From a virus, in the IMG/VR virus record IMGVR_UViG_3300042359_000060, positions 1 to 35,106 of that record: a stretch of 35,106 nucleotides of DNA; one strand, 5' to 3'. Below, piece by piece: positions 22,320 through 29,025 of the stretch (the stretch's first letter is position 1; each line of letters opens with the position of its first letter). The notes under the pieces were generated by a model. That model saw nothing but the letters and a program-made list of their open reading frames with translations, was not told the DNA's origin and made no database searches. A program made the position numbers and the translations under genes.

Positions 22320-22558
22320 TGCGTAACTTAATCCAACCCATCACCAAGGAAGTGGGCATCATCACCATCAGAGGGCGTGACTACCATATGCAGACCATCA
22401 GCTATGGCTCACAGCATCAGGTTCATGTATTCCGCAAGGGTGCATTGCATCTGCGTGGTCTTGTGTTCAACACACAGCAGGAATATGAGGCGTGGCGCAA
22501 TGGAATGCATCAACTCGACCTACCATTTGGGGAGACTTTCTCCCCATCTGCACTATAG
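22319..22558 (+). CDS. 79-aa early protein carrying a hairpin repeat in its 3' end
   Basis: The product is a compact beta-rich protein: VGIITIRGRDYHMQTISYGS, QHQVHVFRKGALHLRGLVF, then NTQQEYEAWRNGMHQL. Its last residues, PFGETFSPSAL, are read through hairpin copy 3. The start overlaps the upstream stop. The family is not recognised. The GETFSP segment looks acquired with the repeat rather than being part of the fold. Confidence 0.65.
   Translation: MRNLIQPITKEVGIITIRGRDYHMQTISYGSQHQVHVFRKGALHLRGLVFNTQQEYEAWRNGMHQLDLPFGETFSPSAL
22529..22545. repeat. GGGGAGA hairpin repeat, copy 3 (coding)
   Basis: GGGGAGACTTTCTCCCC is identical to copies 2, 5 and 8. It is read in frame as Gly-Glu-Thr-Phe-Ser-Pro at the end of the 79-aa gene, only four codons before its stop. 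Confidence 0.85.
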
Positions 22559-22922
22559 TGCGAGATTATTGAGGCAAAAAACCAGTCACAGCCAAATGTC
22601 CGACACTACAACCCGTGAACTAAGATGCGTGTAACCCCGCAACCCGCATCCACGCTAGCGTTCCGCAAAAACTGTCCTATCTATCTATCTATTTAATATA
22701 TATTTATATATAGAGATGTATGTATCAGGGGGTGAGCATTTTCTTTTGCTTAAAGACTTTCTTTTTTAAGCTGGCGTTAGCAATCCCCAAACAAGATAGA
22801 TACATCGGACACTTTTCGTGCTAAGCTAGCATTGGTGCGGGTTTAGAACCTACACGCTTCTTAGTCACAGCCCTGTAGTGTTGGACATTTGTCCGACCCT
22901 CACTTTTGGAGTCAATAATCTC
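22559..22922. other. structured non-coding region, candidate origin or control region
   Basis: No gene is seen in these 364 bases. The region contains palindrome ACGCTAGCGT (22652-22661), four CTAT units (22677-22692) running into an AT-rich core (to about 22725), and a hairpin GCTTAAA/TTTAAGC (22748-22771). AGATAGATA (22794-22802) is inverted relative to the CTAT units. A 10-mer AGTCACAGCC occurs twice (22584, 22863). TGTCC-type half-sites lie at 22597, 22673, 22805 (inverted), 22881 (inverted) and 22890. Clustered repeats plus an AT-rich core are typical of phage replication origins or multi-site operators. Confidence 0.5.
22881..22896. promoter_or_regulatory. inverted repeat TTGGACA-TT-TGTCCGA
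   Basis: Two 7-base half-sites (one mismatched pair) face each other across TT, 27 bases before the ATG at 22923. Half-sites of the form TGTCCRA also occur in the 20985 operator, at 21835, twice elsewhere in this intergenic region, and at 28774 (inverted). This looks like a binding site for a dimeric regulator or an initiator protein. Confidence 0.5.
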
Positions 22923-23627
22923 ATGTACGAAACATACCTCAAACTCTCAGCCAACGAGCTACACAACCGCTTAACCGAGCGCAAGATGCACCCATCTGAG
23001 GTGGAACGCATCAAAGCAGAGGTGGCTGACCTCAAAGAAACCCTGCGTGTATCCAAGATCACACGCACCCAACGCAAGGCAGAGTGGGACAAAGTGCTGC
23101 AACCCCTGCGCTACGAGATCAACAACGCCCGTGTTGGCATGAGATACGGCGGGGAGAAAGTCTCCCCAGAACGGGTGCTAGCTTTCAGCGAGTACATCAG
23201 GGTCATGGAGAAGCTCTTAGCCATGCTCGATGCACCATTCAAAGCGCTTGACCACACACCCATACAGATAGCCCGTGACAAGGGCTTGCCCAACGATGGC
23301 GAGCATTGGACTGACTGGATACCCGCTAGGGTCAAAGACAAGGTGTCCCTGTTGTTCGATGTTGTACCCATCACACCAAGGGGCAAGCGCAAGACACCCT
23401 TCCAACGCACGATGCTTCCTGACCAATTTAATAAAGCAAAAACCAGATTATTGACCAAGACCAAGCGAGAGCTTGAGACGCTGATGCGTCAAGCGGATAT
23501 CAACCCGACAGTAGCACGCTTAGACAAGATAACCAAAATGAAGCGAGCCATTAAGATTATTGACACGCTAGACAAGAACGAAGCTGTGCCAGCCACATGG
23601 ACAAAACTAGCCCTAGGGGGGAACTGA
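22923..23627 (+). CDS. 234-aa helical protein, unknown
   Basis: The start is taken at ATG 22923 (MYETYLKLSANELHNRLTER); the GTG at 22878 would translate through the inverted repeat. The protein is highly helical and charged: VERIKAEVADLKETLRVSK, LAFSEYIRVMEKLLAML, then basic C-terminal helices (KAKTRLLTKTKRELETLMRQ, LDKITKMKRAIKIIDTL). Residues around GGEKVSPERV are read through hairpin copy 4. The family is not recognised. Its position next to a candidate origin and its basic C-terminus would suit a DNA-binding role, which is inference only. Confidence 0.7.
   Translation: MYETYLKLSANELHNRLTERKMHPSEVERIKAEVADLKETLRVSKITRTQRKAEWDKVLQPLRYEINNARVGMRYGGEKVSPERVLAFSEYIRVMEKLLAMLDAPFKALDHTPIQIARDKGLPNDGEHWTDWIPARVKDKVSLLFDVVPITPRGKRKTPFQRTMLPDQFNKAKTRLLTKTKRELETLMRQADINPTVARLDKITKMKRAIKIIDTLDKNEAVPATWTKLALGGN
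23151..23167. repeat. GGGGAGA hairpin repeat, copy 4 (coding, inverted loop)
   Basis: GGGGAGA/TCTCCCC with loop AAG, the exact reverse complement of the common CTT form. It is read in frame as Gly-Glu-Lys-Val-Ser-Pro in the middle of the 234-aa gene. Confidence 0.85.
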
Positions 23628-23629
23628 CG

Positions 23630-23650
23630 ACTATCAACACTACTATCAAC
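23630..23650 (+). repeat. 21-bp direct repeat, copy A
   Basis: ACTATCAAC ACT ACTATCAAC is itself a doubled 9-mer. The identical 21 bases recur at 29108-29128. In both places a GGGGAGA hairpin lies within 10 bases, after the repeat here and before it there. Confidence 0.8.
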
Positions 23651-23658
23651 TCTTTCTT

Positions 23659-23702
23659 GGGGAGACTTTCTCCCCGAATGTTCGGCGTGTGGGCTACGCC
23701 GA
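23659..23702. repeat. GGGGAGA hairpin repeat, copy 5, with a second hairpin
   Basis: GGGGAGA/TCTCCCC (23659-23675, loop CTT) is followed by another perfect 7-bp hairpin, TCGGCGT/ACGCCGA (23682-23702). Both lie in the 117-base gap between two early genes, which holds no gene of its own. Confidence 0.8.
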
Positions 23703-23744
23703 GCACCATCCCGTTAGTGCCTAGAGTATTTAAGGAGAAGCATC

Positions 23745-24038
23745 ATGACGTATGCAGACGCAGCAAAAGCGTGGATACAAAACGCACCAGAGGCGGACAT
23801 CCATATTGGGCGGTTCACGCTCAAGTTCTACTTCACAGCCAACAGAGATTGGACTTGGTGTTGGGACTTTAAGCGCTGGCTCACGCCAGACGAGTACAGA
23901 GGCTCGCCTGAGCATAACTACCTCGACAGGATCCTCGACGGCTTAGACGTTAGTTATAACGAGATCGAGTTCATCGACCGATTGCAAGAAGCAATGCAAG
24001 CCAAACCATTTAACCAAGGAGAAAGCTATGAAATCTAA
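23745..24038 (+). CDS. 97-aa early protein, unknown
   Basis: TTTAAGGAGAAGCATC precedes the ATG. The product is alpha/beta and rich in aromatic residues: YADAAKAWIQNAPEADIHIG, FTLKFYFTANRDWTWCWDFK, then acidic helices (NYLDRILDGLDVSYNEIEF, IDRLQEAMQAKPF). It overlaps the next gene by 11 bases, suggesting a shared operon with the three genes that follow. Not recognised. Confidence 0.65.
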   Translation: MTYADAAKAWIQNAPEADIHIGRFTLKFYFTANRDWTWCWDFKRWLTPDEYRGSPEHNYLDRILDGLDVSYNEIEFIDRLQEAMQAKPFNQGESYEI

Positions 24039-24252
24039 ACACATAACGAACGTAGAGCTTATCAACAAGCTCATGACGCACTCACAGCAGGGCGTACTAA
24101 TGCAAGCGTTCATCATCGAGGCTATTGCTAAGTACGCAGAGCAGACTAAGGTGTCACCGCCTTGGTCAAAGGACAACACATTCATAAGCGAGGAATCGTG
24201 GCGTGCGTGTGCTGACGAGGCAATGGAAGCAATCAACAACAGGAGTAAATGA
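24028..24252 (+). CDS. 74-aa helical early protein
   Basis: AAGGAGAAAGCT precedes the ATG. The product is almost all helix: VELINKLMTHSQQGVLMQAF, then IIEAIAKYAEQTKVS, then SWRACADEAMEAINNR. Similar small helical proteins with a C-terminal WxxCAxE element occur in phage early regions; no function is known to me. One base separates it from the next gene. Confidence 0.65.
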   Translation: MKSKHITNVELINKLMTHSQQGVLMQAFIIEAIAKYAEQTKVSPPWSKDNTFISEESWRACADEAMEAINNRSK

Positions 24253-24253
24253 A

Positions 24254-24460
24254 ATGAACACAACTAAGTCAACCATCTACTGGAGGGACATCAAGTCTCA
24301 AGACGAAATCAATGGGCGCTGGGTTATCGAAGCGATAGGCGGCACTTTGGTCGCCGACAGCGCACCAGTTAGCACAGACGAGAGTCTGACATTCACCGCA
24401 CCCAACGGCAAACGCTACTGGGACACAACAACCCACTCACAGTGGACACCAAGAACTTAA
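24254..24460 (+). CDS. 68-aa beta-rich early protein
   Basis: The ATG at 24254 (MNTTKSTIYWRDIKSQDEIN) has CAGGAG about 10 bases upstream; the longer in-frame start at 24203 lies inside the previous gene. The product looks like a small beta fold (GRWVIEAIGGTLVADSAP, SLTFTAPNGKRYWDTTTH). Not recognised. Confidence 0.6.
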   Translation: MNTTKSTIYWRDIKSQDEINGRWVIEAIGGTLVADSAPVSTDESLTFTAPNGKRYWDTTTHSQWTPRT

Positions 24461-24470
24461 GGAGTAAGTA

Positions 24471-24710
24471 ATGAGAGTAATCCGTATTCGTATACACGGG
24501 AGATACACAGCCCCATTCAATAACCCGTTCACGGCTAACGCCTTAGTCATACCGCCCGAGTTATCCGACTCGATGCGTGACGAGGTGCTGAAGAAGTATC
24601 ACGACACGTTCTACGTGTTCAATGCAGGTGACCCAATCGAAGGTGAGCATCGCACTTTCGAGGTGGATTCGTTCGATGTAATAGATGACATGGAGGTAGC
24701 CCTAGCCTGA
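24471..24710 (+). CDS. 79-aa early protein, unknown
   Basis: TTAAGGAGTAAGTA precedes the ATG. The product starts with a strand (MRVIRIRIHGRYTAP), has a helix (PELSDSMRDEVLKKYHDTFY) and an acidic end (VDSFDVIDDMEVALA). It is the last gene before the hairpin preceding the amidoligase gene. Not recognised. Confidence 0.65.
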   Translation: MRVIRIRIHGRYTAPFNNPFTANALVIPPELSDSMRDEVLKKYHDTFYVFNAGDPIEGEHRTFEVDSFDVIDDMEVALA

Positions 24711-24756
24711 GCAACAGGCGCTGTTAGTAACAAGCGCTCCGATAGGAGTGCGTGTC

Positions 24757-24780
24757 GGGGAGAATTTCTCCCCATTTTTT
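24757..24780 (+). terminator. GGGGAGA hairpin repeat, copy 6, with T-run
   Basis: GGGGAGA/TCTCCCC (loop ATT) is followed by ATTTTTT, so this copy has full intrinsic-terminator form. It lies 27 bases before the amidoligase start, just before the AAGGAG site. Another bulged hairpin (GCGCTGTTA/TAACAAGCGC) lies just upstream at about 24718-24737. Confidence 0.8.
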
Positions 24781-24799
24781 ATACATCAAGGAGAAACAT

Positions 24800-26896
24800 A
24801 TGTTTCAAATAACTAGATTCGTGATGGAAGATTTCGTTGACTCACTCGATCAGATCATTTATATCGTGTCACTCAACAAGCGGTACATGGTGTACAACGC
24901 CTCTCGTAGGCGTCTTGTCTACTCAGAGTTGCAGCACATGGATGCAGGTCAAGCGCCACTCGATCTGATCACGACCAGCAACCTGTCTGTGTGGACTCGT
25001 ACCTCACGCTATCGTGTCAACCCCGATGAGAATCTTGCACCCCGTGCTATGACCTATCGAGAGGCTGTTGACGAGAGTCGTGATCGCTACGATATACATC
25101 AGATGATGCGCCGTCTGTTGCTGCCCGCTAGCATCGACAATAGTAGGCTTGATCGCACTGAGCGCAACCTGTTGATCCATAGGGTAGATCGTGTCATTGA
25201 GGGGTATGCAAGAAAGCGTGACCCCAATGCGGACTCACCGCCTAACCCATGCGCTCAGTTCAAGGGCTCGTGGTACTACGGAAGCAGCGTTCTTCCATTC
25301 GCCCTTGCTCGCAAGACGTATCGTGACTTCGGTCACTTGGTTGCTCGTGCCAAGGCAGGTGATGAGTCCATCACGAACGATGATCTTCGCTCTACGTTCT
25401 TCAACATAGCCAATCGTTACAGCGATGCTAGTCTTCCCGTTTCGAGTGCGTTCCGTGTTATCTCGGATATGGGCGACATGGACATTGTGCATTGCGACTG
25501 CGGTCACTACGAGGACAGCAACAACACACACGATGTGCGTAACGATACGTGGTGTGACTCGTGCTTCGATGATGACGCTGTGTACTGTGAGGACAATGGC
25601 GAGTACTGGCCCCGTGACGATGCGTACTACTCTGAGTCTCGTGATGCCTACTACTCGTATGATCGTGACAGCGAGGACGACGATGATGACGATGACGATG
25701 AGGAAGATCGTAACCAGCCGATCATGTCGTACTGTACCAACGTGCTTCATGTCCTTGACTACCCCTCTGGCATCACGTCGTCTCACTTCGGTGAGTTCAC
25801 GATGGGCATCGAGCTTGAGATGACGTCCGGCGATCACGACAGCAACGATGCCGCTGAGTCTGTGCGTAGCCGTCTTGGTTCCGCATACTGCATCATCAAG
25901 AGTGACGGCTCGCTTCCACACAACGGCTTCGAGGTCGTGACTTCACCGCAAGGTCTAGCCAAGCACATCGAGGTGTTCAAAGCGTGGGAGATTGACCCCG
26001 CCTATCGTGCATGGAACACAGGCAAGTGCGGTATGCACGTACACATTGACTCTCGTGCCTTCACGCAGTTGACTGTTGGCAAGTTCTTGATGTTCATCAA
26101 CAGCAGTGGCAACGTCGACTTCATTCGTAAGATTGCAGGTCGTCACCCATCTGTCGATGACCAAGCTCGTAGCTACTGCGCCGCTGAGCATCAGTCCATA
26201 CTTACCAACCCCAAGACTGCGGTCAAGGGTAAGTCAGGTGAGCGCTATCGCATGGTCAATATGTGCAACCTCGGCAGTCGTGAGGCTAGGCGTCTTGGTC
26301 TTAGCATGGACAACAGCTACAACGGCAAGTACAACACTGTCGAGTTGCGTATCTTCCGTGCTTCGCTCAAGAAGGAGCGTCTGCTTGCGCAGATCGAGTT
26401 CACTCATGCGGCTGTCATGTTCTGCCGTGTCGCATCGTGGCGTGATCTCAATGGCACATCGTTCGTCAAGTGGCTCAAGACTGTAGCGGGTCAGTACCCT
26501 GCGCTCGTCAAGTGGTACGGCGTGCGCAATGTACATACATCTGTGCCTACTGTTACTGCGCCAGCGCAGGACACTTGTGCTGATGCTGTGCCTCTTGCCC
26601 CTTCCGCAGAGTCTCGCTATGCCCACGGGCATGACCATCGCTATATGTTCCAGATACCTTATGAGGATGGCTATGGTATGCGTAGCTACGCTAACAACTA
26701 CGGGCTTCACTTCACCTTCTTCAGGGTGCTTGGCTTGCAGTTGGCTGTGTTCCCGTACGGGGGCAACGATGAGCACATCAGCGATATCGATGTGATCTAT
26801 GTGCGTGACGGCGATGTGTGGCGTCTGCAAGAGGACAGCTTCAACGAACTGATTGTGGGTCACAACCCTGTGTCAGCTAACTCAGTTACCGAGTAA
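24800..26896 (+). CDS. amidoligase-family protein (COOH-NH2 ligase) with N-terminal zinc-binding region
   Basis: The start is the ATG at 24800 (MFQITRFVMEDFVDSL) after CAAGGAGAAACAT, giving 698 aa; an upstream in-frame start would run through the hairpin. The C-terminal half shows the amidoligase signature: GIELEM (336-341), KSDGSLPHNGFEVVTSPQG (from 367), GMHVHID (411-417) and NTVELRIFRAS (512-522). Family knowledge: these glutamine synthetase-fold enzymes use ATP to join a carboxyl to an amine. The N-terminal half has CDCGH (Cys232, Cys234), CDSC (252-255) and Cys263, a probable zinc site, then an Asp/Glu run at about 292-305. The next gene is a class II glutamine amidotransferase, a plausible ammonia source. 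The substrate is unknown. Confidence 0.8.
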   Translation: MFQITRFVMEDFVDSLDQIIYIVSLNKRYMVYNASRRRLVYSELQHMDAGQAPLDLITTSNLSVWTRTSRYRVNPDENLAPRAMTYREAVDESRDRYDIHQMMRRLLLPASIDNSRLDRTERNLLIHRVDRVIEGYARKRDPNADSPPNPCAQFKGSWYYGSSVLPFALARKTYRDFGHLVARAKAGDESITNDDLRSTFFNIANRYSDASLPVSSAFRVISDMGDMDIVHCDCGHYEDSNNTHDVRNDTWCDSCFDDDAVYCEDNGEYWPRDDAYYSESRDAYYSYDRDSEDDDDDDDDEEDRNQPIMSYCTNVLHVLDYPSGITSSHFGEFTMGIELEMTSGDHDSNDAAESVRSRLGSAYCIIKSDGSLPHNGFEVVTSPQGLAKHIEVFKAWEIDPAYRAWNTGKCGMHVHIDSRAFTQLTVGKFLMFINSSGNVDFIRKIAGRHPSVDDQARSYCAAEHQSILTNPKTAVKGKSGERYRMVNMCNLGSREARRLGLSMDNSYNGKYNTVELRIFRASLKKERLLAQIEFTHAAVMFCRVASWRDLNGTSFVKWLKTVAGQYPALVKWYGVRNVHTSVPTVTAPAQDTCADAVPLAPSAESRYAHGHDHRYMFQIPYEDGYGMRSYANNYGLHFTFFRVLGLQLAVFPYGGNDEHISDIDVIYVRDGDVWRLQEDSFNELIVGHNPVSANSVTE

Positions 26897-26911
26897 TCAT
26901 CAACAACCAAA

Positions 26912-26936
26912 CGGGGAGTAACTCTCCCCGATCTTT
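26912..26936 (+). repeat. GGGGAG hairpin repeat, copy 7
   Basis: CGGGGAG/CTCCCCG with a five-base loop (TAACT) and a short T-rich tail (ATCTTTT). It lies 15 bases after the amidoligase stop and 26 bases before the amidotransferase start, ahead of its AAGG site. This is the most diverged copy: the innermost A-T pair of the arms is lost. Confidence 0.8.
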
Positions 26937-26955
26937 TACATCAAGGAAATTTATT

Positions 26956-28062
26956 ATGTGTCTTATTATTACTGGTCAGTCTTCCAAAGTTCGTTCCACA
27001 TTGCTCGATACACACGGGCTACTGAGCGATATCTTTACCTCCAATCCTGACGGCATCGGCTTTATGTACGGCACTGCCAAGGGACTGAAGGTTACCAAGA
27101 CTCTGCCTAAGAATCTCGGCGATGCTACTGCATTCATTCAGCGCCTGCCCAATGACGATCGTGAGATTGCCATTCACTTCCGCTGGACTACGCACGGCAA
27201 GACCGATATGCTCAACTGCCATCCGTACGATGTGATTCCGGGCTTCATCGCCATGATGCACAACGGCGTGTTGCACACAGGCAATGCTGCTGACAAGAAC
27301 AAGTCAGACACATGGCACTTCATCAATGACTACTTGCACACTGCTGTGTCGTCTGCACCTGACCTTGTGTATGACACGGGCTTCGTGTCTATGATGGAGG
27401 AGTTCATTGGCAACAATCGCTTCGTGTTCATGAATGGCGAGGGTCGTATGCAACACGTCAACTTCGATCAGGGTATCGAGCATGATGATCTGTGGTTCAG
27501 CAATACCTATGCGTGGTCACCATCACGTCTTATACCCAGCTACAAAAGTGCGACTCTCAAGTCATACAACTACAAAAGCTCGTACGGCAGCTACATGGAC
27601 GACGAGTACGACGAGATGTACGACTACAACGCAAGCTTCGGCATCTATCCCCGAAGTGTCAGCGCACACAGCGCCAACTACGACGAGACAGCGCATGACT
27701 TTCCCGATGCTGAAGATGGTTTCATTCGCCCTGAGCTTGATGATCTTGCTACTGCTCTGACCGAGTGTGACATTCAGACTATGGAGATATGGCTTGAGGA
27801 GATGCCTGCGTACACGATCACTACGCTACTGCATGCTTTCGAGGCATCAGCACTTGACTACTCGCCTCGTGCTGATCTGTGTGTACCTGATCAGCTTATC
27901 TATGATATGTTGATCGAGGGTGATGCGTCTGGTCTCATCAGCTATGCGACCAAGTCTTACTCTGCGTCAAGCAGTATTGCCGAGGTCATCTGCTACTACA
28001 CGCAGTGGGATGTACGCAAGCCCGTGTCGTTCAAGCCAACATTGCCTGCACTGTTGACCTGA
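26956..28062 (+). CDS. class II glutamine amidotransferase-like protein
   Basis: This is a 368-aa protein. The N-terminus MCLIITG places Cys2 as the Ntn nucleophile once Met is removed. The rest of the class II pattern follows: PDGIGFMYG (31-39), HFRWTTHGKTDMLNCHPYDV (74-93; Arg76, His89), MMHNGVL (Asn103-Gly104 oxyanion hole) and KSDTWHF (Asp118). These match the catalytic residues of GlmS/PurF-type glutaminase domains. The C-terminal ~190 residues are Tyr/Asp/Ser-rich and then helical, with no synthase domain recognised. It should release ammonia from glutamine, presumably for the adjacent amidoligase. AAGGAAAT precedes the ATG. Confidence 0.85.
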   Translation: MCLIITGQSSKVRSTLLDTHGLLSDIFTSNPDGIGFMYGTAKGLKVTKTLPKNLGDATAFIQRLPNDDREIAIHFRWTTHGKTDMLNCHPYDVIPGFIAMMHNGVLHTGNAADKNKSDTWHFINDYLHTAVSSAPDLVYDTGFVSMMEEFIGNNRFVFMNGEGRMQHVNFDQGIEHDDLWFSNTYAWSPSRLIPSYKSATLKSYNYKSSYGSYMDDEYDEMYDYNASFGIYPRSVSAHSANYDETAHDFPDAEDGFIRPELDDLATALTECDIQTMEIWLEEMPAYTITTLLHAFEASALDYSPRADLCVPDQLIYDMLIEGDASGLISYATKSYSASSSIAEVICYYTQWDVRKPVSFKPTLPALLT

Positions 28063-28068
28063 TGTGTA

Positions 28069-28095
28069 GCGGGGGCTAACCACCCCCGCATTTTT
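28069..28095 (+). terminator. terminator-like hairpin after the amidotransferase gene
   Basis: GCGGGGG/CCCCCGC (28069-28075 and 28083-28089) around a seven-base loop is followed by ATTTTT, and then at once by AAGGAGG of the next gene. It has the same hairpin, T-run, ribosome-site order as copies 6 and 7 but a different stem sequence. Confidence 0.75.
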
Positions 28096-28106
28096 AAGGA
28101 GGATGT

Positions 28107-28532
28107 ATGAAGAAGACTGGATGGGATCCACCTGCGCTGATGCAGGATGACAACGCACAACTGAGCCAATGGTTTGCTACACGCCCTGATGCACGCTATG
28201 TTTTTATACGTAATCAAAGGAGAGAGAAGATGAAATATGAAGTACAAGTAGTTATGTCCTACTGGCAAACCATAAATGTGGAAGCCGACGATGCGGAAGA
28301 CGCCAAGTACAAAGCGTTTGAAGCTTTTGACATTACCAAAGCCGACATTGGTGAGGGTGAGGCATACAACATAACACTGCTTGACAAGGTGCAGTACGTA
28401 GTAAGAAACCACAACCACACAGTACTTGGTGTGTTTGACAACGAGCATGACGCTGAGAAAGATGCCATAGAGTATCGATACCAAACAGGCAATCCCGCCT
28501 ATGTAGACAAGGAGCACGAAGATGAAAGTTAA
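28107..28532 (+). CDS. 141-aa early protein with a second internal start
   Basis: AAGGAGG precedes the first ATG. At codon 42 an in-frame ATG (28230, MKYEVQVVMSYWQTINVEAD) has its own strong AAAGGAGAGAGAAG site. The 100-aa short form looks like a self-contained domain (strand, acidic helix AEDAKYKAFEAF, then FDNEHDAEKDAIEY) of a type common in phages. The first 41 residues are Trp/Asp/Arg-rich and unlike it. Either two products are made or the upstream part is a fused or leader segment. Function unknown. Confidence 0.65.
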   Translation: MKKTGWDPPALMQDDNAQLSQWFATRPDARYVFIRNQRREKMKYEVQVVMSYWQTINVEADDAEDAKYKAFEAFDITKADIGEGEAYNITLLDKVQYVVRNHNHTVLGVFDNEHDAEKDAIEYRYQTGNPAYVDKEHEDES

Positions 28533-28671
28533 AGAACTGATTGGGTACTTGAAACAGTGTGACCCAGAGACGGAGGTGTACACCTTCAACGACCATGAGA
28601 TACACGAGATCGAGTGCGTCGATGCAAGCATCACCGAATGGGTACACCTCAACTTAGGAGAGAAACAATGA
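28522..28671 (+). CDS. 49-aa acidic early ORF
   Basis: AGGAGCACGAAG precedes the ATG. The product starts MKVKELIGYLKQCDPETEVY and continues with TFNDHEIHEIECVDASITEW. The first part strongly resembles the short LKxLIxxLxxxxPdxEV domain common in phage and bacterial small proteins of unknown function. It overlaps its upstream neighbour by 11 bases and the next gene as ATGA. Confidence 0.65.
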   Translation: MKVKELIGYLKQCDPETEVYTFNDHEIHEIECVDASITEWVHLNLGEKQ

Positions 28672-28760
28672 TGACTGGATGGGAGAAAATAGAAAGAGTA
28701 GTACTTTTGTTATCGGTGATTGTACTAATACTGGATCTTTTATACTGGAGACCCTATTGA
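28668..28760 (+). CDS. 30-aa single-TM peptide
   Basis: The product is MMTGWEKIERVVLLLSVIVL then ILDLLYWRPY, essentially one membrane helix with a short charged head. Its ATG overlaps the upstream TGA and a GGAGAG lies 6-8 bases before it. Unknown function; the fit to the slot and the clean TM support it. Confidence 0.5.
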   Translation: MMTGWEKIERVVLLLSVIVLILDLLYWRPY

Positions 28761-28786
28761 CAACTGTCTACTCTTGGACAAATAAT
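28757..28786 (+). promoter_or_regulatory. candidate promoter with TTGGACA half-site
   Basis: A perfect -35 TTGACA (28757-28762) is followed at spacer 18 by AATAAT (28781-28786), or TAATAT at spacer 20. The half-site TTGGACA (28774-28780) lies between them, the same element as in the 20985 operator and the 22881 inverted repeat. It precedes the 72-aa gene by 20 bases. Confidence 0.35.
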
Positions 28787-28806
28787 ATTCATTCAAGGAG
28801 AAACTA

Positions 28807-29025
28807 ATGAACAACACACCCTACGACACAGGTAAGGTCAAGATCGGCTTGACCTACGTACCCCCACCCCCTGCATCTACGCCTGAATCCGACTGGATAC
28901 AGTGCATATTGCTTGGCGACAAGCCGGGGATGGATGACCTACTACTCACCACAATACAGTCCATCGGACTCATTGCTTTTATCGTTATCGTCATGCTACT
29001 AACAGGAGGAACCTCAAATGCCTGA
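28807..29025 (+). CDS. 72-aa protein with C-terminal TM helix
   Basis: CAAGGAGAAACTA precedes the ATG. The product has a Pro-rich stretch (TYVPPPPASTPESDW) and then a TM helix near the end (TIQSIGLIAFIVIVMLLTGG, residues 49-68). It overlaps the next gene by eight bases. Unknown function; the layout suggests an inner-membrane protein with a soluble Pro-rich N-terminus. Confidence 0.6.
   Translation: MNNTPYDTGKVKIGLTYVPPPPASTPESDWIQCILLGDKPGMDDLLLTTIQSIGLIAFIVIVMLLTGGTSNA

Noticed and set aside
22550-22561. GCACTATAGTGC resembles the CACTATAG core of the T7 promoter
   Set aside because: Only the core matches; the upstream TAATACGACT part is absent, no phage RNA polymerase is seen, and the bases are explained as the end of a gene with a palindromic stop region.
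22878-22922. GTG start upstream of the 234-aa gene
   Set aside because: It would make the inverted repeat coding and has no better ribosome site; kept as an alternative only.
25235-25921. A 228-codon minus-strand frame and other long frames opposite the amidoligase gene
   Set aside because: Antisense to a gene with clear domain motifs; the Val/Ile/Arg-rich product reflects the complementary codons.
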